Assembly (NCBI RefSeq): GCF_029962835.1
Contig: NC_080574.1
Location: 25,704,001 to 25,768,000, forward strand
Direction of reading: 5' to 3'
Source: Magnolia sinica
Taxonomy: Eukaryota; Streptophyta; Magnoliopsida; Magnoliales; Magnoliaceae
Length of the DNA: 64,000 bases
Numbering within the stretch: the stretch's first letter is position 1; each line of letters starts with the position of its first letter. The position numbers were made by a program, and so were the translations under genes. Under the pieces are notes generated by a model, which saw nothing but the letters and a program-made list of their open reading frames with translations, made no database searches and was not told where the DNA came from. Below are positions 1 through 11,868 of the stretch, in pieces.

Positions 1-421
1 CATTTTAGGGCATGAGCCAATGAATGAGGCAGATAATAACGGCTGTAGTGGACACCACCGCAGAAAACAGTGGAGAGAGTGATTCCCACCATTCAAACTA
101 TCCTAGGCCCACCATAATGTTTATTTGAAATTCAACCTATTCAAAAGTTAAAAAAGACATGAAATAAGGGATAACACAAATATCAGCTTGATCTAAAACT
201 TTTGTGGCCTATAGAAGTTTTTAATGGTGGGCATCACTGTCCCAATGTTTTCTGTGCTGGGGTCCACTGGAGCTTTGGATTTAACTCATTTCCTAAAATG
301 ATCTCTCCACATGGATGAAAGGTGTGGATACAAAACATGCATCATGGTGGGGCCCACGGAACTTGATGACGTCACTTCAGTAGCGAGTCCCGCTACTCAA
401 CCTGTCAGTAGCTAATCCGCG
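1..421. mobile_element. Foldback element, cut by window edge
   Basis: The right arm is complete and ends TTCAGTAGCGAG...CAGTAGCTAATCCGC near 421; the left arm starts before base 1. Its terminal CAGTAGC words match the copy at 21216-21738, so both belong to one subfamily. Confidence 0.7.
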
Positions 422-499
422 CCCGAAAGAATATGCAGCCCGAGTCCTTTTTCAACGACGGAAGAACCGTGAAAGACATGCTGATAACGTACGTGGTGA

Positions 500-1195
500 C
501 GTCAACACCACGTAAGGACTCTGTGGGCCACCGTGATGTATTTTGATTTTATCCATGCCGTCCATCCGTTTTTTCAGCTCAGTTTAGGACGCGGCTTCTT
601 TGATACCTGTATCCACCGAGGCCGGTGGATCCCTGTCTGAGGGGCCGCTTGATGTGTCTTATATCCACACCGTCCACTTTTCCAACTCATTTTAAGTTAC
701 CAGCCAAACGCAAGGAAACGGTGGTGATTGAATGCCCACCATTGAAACAGTGGTGATTGAATGCCCACCGTTGAAAACTTCTTAGGGCCCGACCACACAA
801 ATATCAACTAAATCCAAAACTTTTGTGCCCCAAAAAAGTTTCTAACGTCAATTATCTGTTTCCCGTGGTGTGAATGATTTGTAAAAACGAACGAAAGTTG
901 TGACTATAAAACATCGCACTGGCCTCGCAGTAAAATGAAGCGCATCCAAGTTAAAGTGGGCCGCATTGTAAGAAACACTGGAACAATAAAAACTTTTTAG
1001 GGCTACAATGATGTTTATTTGTGATTACTGTTACATGTTTAATACTGACTATTTCATATGGTGTGGTCCACTTAAGTTTTGAATATGATTTAATTTGAGC
1101 TCATGCCTAAAATAAGCTGGCAAATTGAATGAACCGCATAGATAAAACACATAAATCATGGTAGCCCACCGATTCCTAACACCACGTAGCTACCC
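500..1195. mobile_element. Foldback element with internal duplication
   Basis: The left arm starts at the TGTGGGCCACCGTGATG block (about 520) and the right arm ends near 1175. A short direct duplication of GGTGATTGAATGCCCACC lies at about 722-771. Both ends contain ACACCACGTA, but in direct orientation. Confidence 0.6.
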
Positions 1196-1219
1196 GGTGT
1201 TGGGACACGGACTGCGTAC

Positions 1220-1440
1220 CTACAGTTAAAGCTGGGCATCGAGTCGAGTCGGATCGGATTCAGTCCAACTCGACTCGGTCCAAAATTTACATGGCTTGAC
1301 CCGAACTCGATCCGGTCTGGGACCGAGTCCTGGTCATTCGACTCAATCCGATTCGGACCACTGCTGGCCTAGTCTGATTCGAGTTCGACTCAGTCAGAGA
1401 AACCGAGTCGGATCGGATTAGGTATGGTTCGGATCGATTC
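1220..1440. repeat. GAGTCGAGTCGG-type low-complexity tract
   Basis: Degenerate five- and six-base words (GAGTC, TCGGA, GACTCG) on both strands. Similar tracts occur at 12315-12570, 13060-13310, 13430-13620 and 45310-45640. No coding frame. Confidence 0.6.
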
Positions 1441-1506
1441 TGATTTTTATTTTTATTTTGAAAAATTTTAAATAAAAATGGTGGGCTACCGCTTCAAAAT
1501 ATTAGT

Positions 1507-1533
1507 AAAATTATATATATATATAGATATATA

Positions 1534-1594
<61 letters not shown>
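1507..1594. repeat. (TA)n microsatellite
   Basis: About 85 bp of almost pure TA, with one GA interruption near 1526 and a TT slip near 1540. Confidence 0.97.
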
Positions 1595-1598
<4 letters not shown>

Positions 1599-1689
1599 TA
1601 AAATTTTCAACAGGGAAGGTCACCTGATCTAGTGTGTTGAAATTTAATGTATGATTGATCTTAACATGCTGATGATCGAGATGGCTGCT

Positions 1690-2955
1690 TGTTCGAGTAG
1701 AGAAAGAGAGGAGGAGGGATTTTAGGAATTTGAGAGAAGGATTTTAAAGATTTTAGGGCTTGTTTGATTTTCCATGATATATGTAAATCATGGTAAATAA
1801 GTAATTATTACTTTTTCACCTTGTTTGAAAACATGAGAGTGATTCCACCTCAAAAATTGAAACAAAAGTGTTGACTTAAATATATGAACCCCACCATAAT
1901 GTATATGATATATCCACACTATCCATCTATTTTATTAGAATATTTTGGAGCATGAACCAAAAAATAAGACAAATCCAACACTGAAATAGCCCACACGAAA
2001 GGAAACAATGGTCGTAATTCGTCCACCATTAAAAGTTATTTTCTTCACTGGGCCCATGTTGAGGTTTTTTCATTATTTAACCCGTTCATAGGGTCACACA
2101 GACATGGATAAGCGGAAAACACAAATATAAGCTTGATCCAAAACTTTAAAGGGCCTCAAGAAATTTTTAATTATCGGCGTTCGATTCCCATTGTTTCTTG
2201 TGGTGTAGTCCACATGAGCTTTGGATTTGCCTCATTTTTTTTGCTCATGCCATAAATTCAGCTGGCATAACAAATGAGCAGTGTAGATAAGTAACATACA
2301 TCTCAATGGGCCCCCAAATTGATGTTGTAAATTTCTCGATTTAAGTGTTAAAAAAATAATTTGTTACATTTGCATTGGAAAGATGCATAATTACCTAAGT
2401 AAATAATTATTACCCATTTACCTAGTAATTACACTTGAGCCCAAAAAACAAACAGGCCCTTAGGGATTTTGAGGATTTGAGGGAGAGATTTTAGGGATTT
2501 TAGAGATTTTAGGGATTTTGAGGATTTTAGGGAGGGATTTTAGGGATTTTGGAGATTTGAGGGAGGGTTTTTAGAGATTTTAGGGATCGTGAGGATTTGA
2601 GGGAGGGATCTTAGGGATTTTATAGATTTTAGGGATTTTGAGGATTTGAGTGAGAGATTTTAGGGATTTTGGAAATTTGAGAGAAGGATTCTAGAGATTT
2701 TAGGGATTTTGAGGATTTTAGGGAGAGATTTTAAGGATTTTGGGGATTTAGAAGATTCGAGGGAGGGATTATGGGGATTTTAGAGATTTTAGGGATTTTG
2801 AAGATTTGAGGGGAGGGATTTTAGGGATTTTGGAAATTTTAGGGAGGGATTTTAGGGATTTTGAGAATTTAATGGAGGGATTTTAGAGATTTTGGGAATT
2901 TGAGGAAGGGATTTTAGGGATTTTAAAGATTTTAAGGATTTTGAGGATTCTATGG
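1690..2955. repeat. GGGATTTTAGGGATTTTGAGGA minisatellite, split by a PIF element
   Basis: Degenerate array of words GATTTTAGGGA, GATTTTGAGGA and GATTTGAGGGAG. It covers about 1690-1755 and 2460-2955 and is interrupted by the element at 1756-2459. Many words contain TTTTAGGG, one T longer than the plant telomere unit, but the spacing is irregular. Confidence 0.85.
1756..2459. mobile_element. PIF/Harbinger-like element carrying foldback core
   Basis: Termini GGGCTTGTTTGATTTT and (complement) GGGCCTGTTTGTTTTTTG, flanked by TTA on both sides (1753-1755, 2460-2462). This is the terminal and 3-bp duplication pattern of Tourist/PIF MITEs. The middle (about 1889-2315) is a CCACCATAATGTAT...GGGCCC foldback core like the family above. 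No transposase. Confidence 0.75.
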
Positions 2956-2974
2956 TCCCCTTGACCTTGACCTT

Positions 2975-3420
2975 TTTATGTGCTTCAATTTTGGTTTAAT
3001 CCTAATATGGGAAAACGGATGGATGGCATGAATAAGTCACATGCATTCACCGTGGGCCTAAAAGAGTTACTCAGTAGGATCAGAGCCTACCAAGCAACTC
3101 AGTAAGCAATCCGATTTCAATGCTTATTTATCATCCACCTGCTGATTAGATTAGCATACGTGGATGAAGAGAAAGCACAGATATCAGCTTAATCCAAAAC
3201 ATTTGTTGCCTCTTAAAAGTTTTTACCTGTGAGTGTCCAATCACTACTCTTCTCTACAGCGTAGTGCATGTGATATTCATATCTTACTCGTTTTTGAAAT
3301 CATGTCAAGAAAAATCGATAGATGGCGTGAATAGGACACAAACATCATGATGCCTCGCGGAGCACTGTCAGTAGCCACCTGGATACTGACACTGTTAGTA
3401 GGCAATCCATCGTGCAATCT
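2975..3420. mobile_element. Foldback element remnants
   Basis: A right-arm scrap (about 2985-3080, ending at an ACTCAGTAGGAT end) is followed by a partial copy with both arms eroded (about 3108-3365). Boundaries are unclear. Confidence 0.45.
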
Positions 3421-3454
3421 GCTTCCGGTGGCGCCCGCTTTACATGAACGGACG

Positions 3455-4010
3455 GTGATTGCGTACTGAGTAATTCAGTACGCAGAGCGTACTGAGTAAA
3501 CTCTGTAGGGTCTACCATCATTTACATATTTTATCCATCCCGTCCATCCATTTTAACAGATAATTTAAACACTCTAACCCAAAATCGAAGTATATTCAAA
3601 TCTCAAGTGGACCTCACCACGGGAAACAGTATGAATTGAAATTCTACCTTTGAAAATTCCTAGGGGACCACAGAAGTTCTGGATCAATCTGTTATTTGTA
3701 TTTTCCCTTCATCTATATTTGTGTGATCTTATGAATAAGTTGGATGACAAATAAACATCGTTATGGTCCCTACTAAGGTTTCAACCGTAGAATTCATTAT
3801 TCCCACTGTTTCCTGTTGTGTGGTCCACTTGAGTTTTGTGCATGCTTCAATTTTCATTTAAATAATTAAAATGATCTGCAAAAACGGATGGACGGCATGA
3901 ATAACCCACACACATTCATGGTAGGTCCAACCGATTTCTACATGAACGCATCGTTGGGGGCCTCACCCGATACGGTGCGGCCCTTAACATGGAGCCCACC
4001 AGGAGGCATG
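3455..4010. mobile_element. Foldback element, GATTGCGTACTGAG subfamily
   Basis: Left terminus GATTGCGTACTGAGTAATTC at 3458. The core runs through ACAGTATGAATTG to GGATGGACGGCATGAAT, and the right arm fades near 3935-4010. Confidence 0.65.
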
Positions 4011-4021
4011 TATTCCATAGA

Positions 4022-4704
4022 AGCGGATTGCGTACTGAGTAACTCAGTACGCTTAGCGTACCGGAAAATTCAGTGGGGTCCATCGTGATTTATGTATTTT
4101 ATTCACTTCGTTCATCCATTTTAACAGATACTTTCAGTTCTTCGACCTAAAAATTAAGTATATCCAAGCCTAAATTGGACCACACCATAGGAAACAACGT
4201 GAATTGAACATCTACCGTTGAAATTTTCTTAAGGACCACAGAAGCTTTGGATTAAGCTTTTAGTTGTGTTTTCCCTTCATCCATATATGTGTGATCTTAC
4301 GAACAAGTTGGATGAGAAATAAACATCACTGTGGGCCCTAGAAAGGTTTCAACAATAAAAGTCATTATTCCAACTGATTCCAATGGCATGATTCACTTGA
4401 TCTTTGAGTATACTTAAACTTTGGTCTCAACTTCAAAAATAAGATGAAAAAACGGATAGACAGCATAGATAGATACATTCACGGTGGGCTCAACAAAGTT
4501 TACTCAGTGCGATAAAAGTTTATTGAGTAACTCCTTACATGGTCTATTAATCTTTGAGTATGCTTAAATTTTAGTCTCAACCACAAAAATAAGATGAAAA
4601 AACGGATGGACAGCATGGATAGACCAGATGCGATCACCGCGGGCCAACAGAGTTTACTCATTGCGATAAGAGTCCATTGAGTAACTCCGTACGCAATCCG
4701 ATTT
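4022..4704. mobile_element. Foldback element with duplicated right end
   Basis: Left end GCGGATTGCGTACTGAGTAA at 4022. The right arm end occurs twice (about 4500-4545 and 4653-4704); the outer one finishes CGTACGCAATCCG. Extra length comes from this repeated right arm. Confidence 0.68.
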
Positions 4705-5296
4705 GGTATTCTATATCCGCACTGTAGCCCAACTGGATGCATTTATTCTATACCCGCTGTCCATCTCTTTTAACACATAATTTTAAGACTTTATACCGAA
4801 AATGGATTATATCAATTTTTCAAATGGATCACACCACCAGAAATTGTATGAATTGAACATCTACCGTTGAAAAATTCTTGGGGACAACAGAGGTTTTAGA
4901 TCAAGCTGATATTTGTGATTTCCCTTCATCCATGTCCTTCTGATCTTATGAACAGGTTGGATGACAAATAAACATCACTGGGGACCTTAGAAATTTTTCA
5001 ACGGTTGAAATCAATCCTTCCACTTTTTCCAGTGGTATGGCCCACTTGAGCTTTGTATATGCATCAATTTTGGGTTGAACCTATGAAATGATCTGGAAAA
5101 ACGAATGGATGGCGTGGATAAACCACATGCATTCGTGGTGGGCCCAACTGAGTTTACTCAGTACGATAAGAGCGTACTGAGTAACTCAGTACTTACTCAT
5201 TGCGATAAGAGTCCATTGAGTAACTCCGTACGCAATCCGATTTGGTATTCTATATCCGCACTGTAGCCCAACTGGATGCATTTATTCTATACCCGC
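4654..5296. repeat. 104-bp identical direct repeat flanking a foldback copy
   Basis: 4654-4757 and 5193-5296 are identical and 539 bp apart, with a foldback copy between them (about 4735-5242). The repeated block contains the element end TACGCAATCCG plus TATTCTATATCCGCACTG. Confidence 0.9.
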
Positions 5297-5755
5297 ACTG
5301 CAGCCCACCTGGAGGCATGTATTCTATATCCGCACTTTAGCCCACCTGGATGTATTTATTCTATATCCGCACCATCCATCCGTTTATTCATATCATTTTA
5401 GGGCATGGCCTAAAAATGAAGCAGATCTAATTCTCAGGTGGACCATACCATGAGAAGCAGTGTTGATTGAACGCCTTACCATTTGAAAACTTCCCAGGGC
5501 CCACCGTTATGTCTCCGTAATATTTGTTTCCCATTTAGCCTGTTGGTAAGCTCACATAAACCTGGACGAAGGGAACAATCCAAAACTTTTGTAGCCCATT
5601 AATGATTAATAACCATTGTTTCCTATAATATGGGACCTGTGATTCGATCTGCTTCAATTTTTGTCTCATGCCCATAAATGATCTGAAAAAACAGATGGAC
5701 GGTGTGGATATAGAATACATGCATCAAGATGGCCCCACGTGAGGGCCGCAACTAA
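5297..5755. mobile_element. Foldback element
   Basis: Two staggered left ends, each AGCCCACCTGGA plus a TATTCTATATCCGCAC word, then a full core and right arm ending ATGCATCAAGATGGCCCCAC near 5740. Confidence 0.65.
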
Positions 5756-5819
5756 TCCACCCCTGTATCTTTGGGCCCTTGGGCCCACCCGATTTATGGC
5801 TGTACTCGTCTTACGTGGA

Positions 5820-6130
5820 GGTAGTGCGGACGCAATTTGGGGCGTTTCGGTTCTTAACTACTAATAAATGCAAAAACAGAGACTGCCGTCGGTCATGTTA
5901 GCTGTCAGGGTCGCATGTGCGAAATATCTGGACCGTTCAGCTGTCGGGCTACCCCACAACCATATATGTGTGGCGGTTCCGAAAACTGTCCGCTCAATTC
6001 AACATGGTGCTTGGACTGAAAATCACATGATGAACAACAGCCCACGTGCGGCTTAGAATTTTCACACGTGCAAGGGATCCGTACATTAATCAGATGGGGC
6101 GGCCGTGGAGATGCCCTGGCCGAAGAAATG
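5820..6130. repeat. Dispersed repeat, copy 1 (partner at 45007-45311)
   Basis: From GCGTTTCGG (about 5839) through GCAGAGACTGCC-like, GTCGCATGTGCG, CATATATGTGTGGCGGTTCC and GTGCGGCTTAGAATT to ATGCCCTGGCC. The same order occurs at 45 kb. Short ORFs here are out of frame with each other between copies, so I do not call a gene. Confidence 0.75.
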
Positions 6131-6239
6131 GACGGTTAGAAATATTACCGAATAATCTTGCCCTACTGGGGAGGACTCGCCGCGCTATTGGTGCAGATTT
6201 AATCAAACACAGAGCCACACGCGGCAAGTGAGAGCATGT

Positions 6240-8340
6240 ATTTAGATTTGTATACGGTTTTGACACGCAGGCATGCTAAAGTTGTATTCAACTCAATATT
6301 CGGTTAAATGTTGCTGCCTCCTGTACCAAAATCAAAGCCAATGAGTGAATTTGAAAATCTAGCTATCGAATTGGCCACCATTTAAGATCAAGGATAGGGT
6401 GATTTATGAAAGGGTGCGCGTTAGTCCTTTGTAACGGATTCTCTTTTACTTAAAATTTCGCAATTTTTCTTTCACCAATAATTGTAATTATTTTTTTAAA
6501 AAAAATAAAAATAAACAAATAAATAAATAAATAAAGGCTAAACATTGCCGGTTTTTATTAATAATTGAATATATGGCTCATTTGCCATCAAAAGAGTATC
6601 AAAATAAAGTAAAAATAAAATAAAAAATAAACAAGCAAGAAATAAATACCCAATATATTTATAAGAGTATATGATTGAGACGAACGGTTAACAGGATGTA
6701 ACCAAAGAGATATGATTACCTAAATAAGAGTTTAATTGATCGGGATCCAATAACTCAGGACATTTAATATAATTCTACAGTACTATAGTGGTAGCGTTGG
6801 ACAATAGTGATTTATGATAAGATTATGGTATGCTACGATAAACAAAAATATAAATGTAAAGAATATAGATTTGTGTTTGGCACAAGGCATTGAGCTCTCT
6901 ATCGTGTGCTTTTTTTATAGGTTATCAAGGGTTTCCTTGTTGATCCTGGATCGTTCATGATTTTGACCGCATGTATTCCAAATTGGAAGGTCTCCACTTT
7001 TATGTGGATGATCATCTATATGAAACAATTGCATATAGATTTGGTATAATTTCCGTGCGCATCTGGGACCATTGACTCCTGGATCTTTAGGAAAATGGTC
7101 TCCTGAATGATGCTGCATATAAAAATAGATCCATTAGGGGAACCTTTATCATTGATCTTGGACATTAAACTATCATGGTCATGTATCTTGATGACCTAAT
7201 CAAACCATCTCCTATAGTACCTTGAACTCTTTCTCTTCTAATCATGGTCCTGGAGGGGTTAGATCGTTCAAGATAGTTCCATAAAAATTAGCTCGATCGG
7301 AGCTATCTCCAATGTTCTTCCCATCCAATCATCGAATTAGTCGGACTCTATTTTTCATCGAGCTTTTCCGTTATCTTAATTTCGATTATTGTATGGATCG
7401 ATATACGATTCACTTGGTGTTCATCCTCCCTTGATGTGAGTCCGATTTGCAACCAGATTTGTTTAAATGCAAGTCTGATCTTAGAATATTTGGGATCTTT
7501 GTGATCTTCGCAAACTCTCCTAACGTCTCTAGAAAAATCTCTCATTTTAGAAGGACTGTGAGAGACAATTTTACCGAGTGTATCATAGTCAGATCCGTGA
7601 TAGGATTCGTTCTCTTAATGGGTCTTTATAATCGTGTCGGGCACGTTATTTGATTAATTGGCTCGCTAATCGTGGCCACGTGGCATGCGACAGTTCATTC
7701 CCCTTAAAGGCATGCGTAAGGGTTTGTGCCACTGTATTAATAACGGAATGCGTATCACTGAAGAAAGCTCAAACGAATATATCTTCGGGTGCGAGTATGA
7801 TTTCTGTGAGTACTAAAGTTGTAGTGTCAACATGTGGTGGCTTTCTATTAGTTCATGTTACAACACTGAAAATGGATGTAAATAGTTGGCACACACACAT
7901 GAGCAAGTCTTGTTCGCGTTCCTTCATTGGCTGAGCAGTACATAGTTTGATGATGTATTTTGCACTTTGCTCTTTTCAACGGTCGTTACAACAGTTAGTT
8001 TAGCCAATCAGTCAATTGGTATGACTGATCTAAGTCAATTCACATCTTTCTTTCAAAATGAATATACATAACCATTCTGAACAGTTATAGAAATAACTGT
8101 TCGGTTATTTATTTGCAAAACACAATTTGCTCAAATTGGAAATTTATATACCAAAGTTTCTATGTGATTTTTTCATAATTGTTGTAGGCAGAACCATTAA
8201 GACTTGTCATATCTTGGAATCTATTCACCATAGCCTGATTTGAAATTTATTTTCATTTTTGGTTTCATTTCAATTTCAATCCTACTTTTAATATTTTCCC
8301 TGCATAAAAAAAACTCAAGTGAACCACGTGACTATTGGGT
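6240..8340. other. No recognised gene; AT-rich intergenic DNA
   Basis: A-rich low complexity lies at 6485-6535. The rest (6850-7650) has the look of an old LTR or leader but shows no primer site, domain or terminal motif that I can defend. Confidence 0.5.
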
Positions 8341-8341
8341 T

Positions 8342-8761
8342 TTGGACTGCAGAATCACACAGAGATGGATCTGGGATAGCAATCCAAGAGCACTAAGCAA
8401 ATACAAGAGAACACAAAGATTTAACGAGGAAAACCCTTTTGAGGAAAAATTACAGCACAAAGCGACAAATCTTCACTATAAAAGCCAAAATTACAAAGAG
8501 AAAAGACTTACCCGATTCAAACAAGCTTGAATCTCAGCCTTGCTACACCCTTTACAAACCCTAGAACCCTTTTAGGAAGCCTTAGAATCCCTTAGAATAA
8601 TACTTCCCAATCCTGTTTACACCCACATATATAGTTTTAGAAAGAATCCCAAATAAAATCAGAAAAAATCATAAATGAAATCGGAAACAAATCTCGCACT
8701 TTCGCAGTTACGCGAAAAATCTGCGCAGAATCTGATTAGATTTAAAACATCAAATACAACA
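8342..8761 (-). mobile_element. 3' LTR of the Ty1/copia fragment
   Basis: On the minus strand a purine-rich GGTGGAGAT precedes TGTTGTATTTGATG at 8761, the normal polypurine tract / LTR junction, downstream of the copia pol remnant. The far end near 8342 is a guess, since no partner LTR is present in the window. Confidence 0.55.
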
Positions 8762-8989
8762 ATCTCCACCATGTCTTCAATCTTCAAATGTGTAGCTCTT
8801 TGTCCTCTTCTCTTATCTTTGCCTCACATCATAGCTTCATCAATGCTTCTCGTGCACACTCAGTCTTCCTTTTATGTCATCGCCAAGCCCAGAGAAGTTA
8901 CACAGAACTTGAACTTCTCTGTAGGAACAACCTTGGTGAGCATGTCAGCTGGATTCACGCTGGTATAAATCTTCTCCAGAGTTACACCT

Positions 8990-11030
8990 CCTTCCTCAAG
9001 CACCTATCAGATAAAAAGGTGACGAACATAAATGTGTTTTGTACAAGAGTGATAAACAAAATTTTTAGTCAAATTAATAGTGCTTTCGCTATCACAATTA
9101 ACCGGCACGGCCTCCTGCTGAAGCCCCAACTGATTTATCATGCCTCTTAACCAAACACTTCCATCACTTCCATATATTCTGCTTCGATCGTGGAAAGTGT
9201 TACCACGGACTGAAGCTTCGACATCCAATTAATTGCTCCATCCGTTAGTACAAACGAGTACCCTGAAGTTAACTTTTTGGAATCCACACTGTCTGCATAG
9301 TCTGGATCCACATACCTTACTAACTTTGCCCCTGTCTTCTCAAAAGTTAAGACGTATTCTTTTGTACCTCGAATGTATCGTAGTAGTCATTTCACCGCTT
9401 CCCAATGTTTCTTGTCGGGGTTTGACATATATCTGCTCATAACATTGACTGCCTGTGAAATATCTAGTCTTGTACAGACCATGATATACATTAAACTGTC
9501 AACCGTATTCGAATAAGGCACATGAGACATAACTTGTTTTTTCTCATTTGATTTAGGACATTGTTTTGAGGAAAGCTTGAAGTAAGTCGTGTGGGGAATG
9601 CTCAGTAGCTTTGCCTGGTCCATCCTATATTTGATCATCACCTTTTCAAGGTATTCTGTCTGTGATAACCAAAGTCTGCCCCTCTTCCCGTCTCTATGAA
9701 TATCTATGTCGAGAACCCTCTTTGTAGCCCCCAGATCTTGCATCTCGAATGTACCTGATAACCGAGTCTTCAGTAAGTTGATTTTAGACATATCATGACT
9801 GGCGATCAACATATCATCAACATATAATACTAAGATGATGAATTTTTCATCACTCAGTGTCTTGTAATAGATACAGTGATCGTATTCACTCCGAGTAAAT
9901 TTTTAACTCAACATGAAAGAATTAAATTTCTTATACAACTGCCTAGGCAACTGTTTCAAGCCATACAACGACCTCATTGACCTGTAAACTTTTTTCTCCG
10001 CCCCTTTAATTTCGTAGCCCTCTGGTTGTTTCACATAGATTTGTTCTTCTAACTCCCCGTGCAGGAATACAGTCTTGACATCCATCTGTTCCAGCTCGAG
10101 ATCGTATTAAGCAACCAGCGCCAATACGAATCTGATGGATACTTGTTTAACCACCGGCGCAAATATCTCTATAAAGTCAATTCCTTCTCTTTGAGCATAT
10201 CCCTTCTTTACCAACCTCGCTTTTATATCTATCTTGTTTCTTTTTAAATAACCACTTGCATTCGATCGCTTTTAAGCCCACTGGAAGCTCCACCAGCTCT
10301 CAAGTATGATTTTTGTGCAACGAGTCCATCTCATCATCCATAGCCACCTTCCACTTTTCTGCATCAAGCCCATCAAGAGCCTCCTGAATAGTTGACGGTT
10401 TTCTCTCATCTGTAATGAGGGCTTATGCGATATTAGAGTTATCCTTGTATCTTGTCGGTAACCTGCGATCACGCAGTGGATTCCTTCTCACAGGTGGTTG
10501 CTCCACCTACTCTTGTACTTTTGTCTGCGTATTTGTCTTTGTCTGAGTATCATCTGTGTGAATCTAGACGTCTACGATTAACCTTTTAGGTTCCTTTTGC
10601 TCCTCCTGATCATTATTACGGAATAAGGAACTTTCATCGAATTTGATGTCACATCTAGTGACAACTTTGCATGTAACCTTGTCGAATAACCTGTAACGTT
10701 TCACACCAATACCATAGCCAACAAAAATATACTTTTTGGTTCTATGGTCTAGCTTATCTCTCTCAACTGACGGTACATAAGAGTAAGCCTCACAACCAAA
10801 TATACGCAAATTTGAGTAGTCCAACTTATGACCACTCCATACTTCTTCTCAGATCTTACATTCAATTGCTGTAGAAGGAGACCGGTTCACCAAATAGCAG
10901 GCCGTGTTGACAGCATCTGTCCATAGGTCATTGCCCAACGCAACATTACTTAAAATGTATCGGGCCCTCTCCAAGAGAGTTCGATTCATTCGTTCAGCCA
11001 CATCGTTTTGTTCGAGCGTGTTTGGACAAT
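8990..11030 (-). pseudogene. Ty1/copia pol remnant (integrase end, RT, RNase H)
   Basis: Read on the minus strand from 11030 downward. The C-terminal half of the integrase core comes first (QNDVAERMNRTLLERARYIL, with the catalytic Glu), then an in-frame TGA and LDYSNLRIFGCEAYSYVP. Copia RT blocks follow: MDVKTVFLHGELEEQIYVKQ and LYGLKQLPRQLYKKF near 9950-10085, then MSKINLLKTRLSGTFEMQDL at 9387-9812. Last is an RNase H piece at 9007-9228. Several frameshifts and stops break it. Gag, protease and the integrase N-terminus are absent, and the fragment ends abruptly at about 11030 against foldback scraps. Confidence 0.9.
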
Positions 11031-11125
11031 GAGCCCACCTAATGTATCCGTTGTATCCATGCTGTCCATCTATTTAGATAGTGGGCCCACATAATGTATG
11101 GGTTATATCCACACTGCCTTTATAA
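11028..11125. mobile_element. Two foldback left-arm scraps in direct order
   Basis: GAGCCCACCTAATGTATCC and GGGCCCACATAATGTATGG lie 60 bp apart, each followed by ATCCA(T/C)(A/G)CTG. They mark the truncation point of the copia remnant. Confidence 0.55.
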
Positions 11126-11868
11126 GATATTTTCATTTTACGGAACAATGTATGAGTGGTGTGTATTAGTTTTTATGGTTATCGAATATCTTATCATTTG
11201 ATCTACCAAAGTTTAGGTCCTTTTGGTAATCATGGTCTGTTATGTTGCTTTAGTTTGTCAAAATCATTTTATGGTGATGCGAGATTCCAAAGGAATCCTT
11301 TCTTCAGTTCTCTGACACGCAATAGAATATTGCATGTAGCTCAGCTTGTCAGTAGGCATCGCTGAAAATTTCTACTCATACTAATATTTCCCATATTTAT
11401 TTAAAACTTCAATATTAGAAGGCATCTTCTGTAGGATGCTTCACTTTCTCTCAAACAAATTATGTCCAACTCGTTCCTATACCACGTACAATTTCCAGTG
11501 TGCACTTCAATTCAGCTCCCCGAATTCCAAAATACTTTGCTATCCTTTTGCTTGAAGTTTCTCAGCACATGCTAGTAAAATGGACTGCTTATGTTCTTTA
11601 GAATCTTCTAGTAAACTGGTAACCAATCAACTTCTCAGTACATATCTAAGAATGACTTGCCTTTGAGAATTCTACACCTGCACCTAAGAATTTTCTGAAA
11701 TAACATCAACCAGTTGTAAGAAGATGAAATGGTTAGTTAAACAGCAATAGCAAAACTGACCCCAATTAGCAGGTAATCCATACCTCATGTGATTTGAATT
11801 TGATACAAGAACAAGACGAGCAGTAATACTGCATCTTGCAGTCTAGAATTATTTTCCTATAGAAACAA
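11126..11868. other. No recognised feature
   Basis: Unique-looking AT-rich DNA. The frame at 11156-11365 has no family motif. Confidence 0.4.

Noticed and set aside
2461..2955. Possible interstitial telomere
   Set aside because: Exact TTTAGGG heptamers are not in tandem; spacing is irregular, so it is listed as a minisatellite only.
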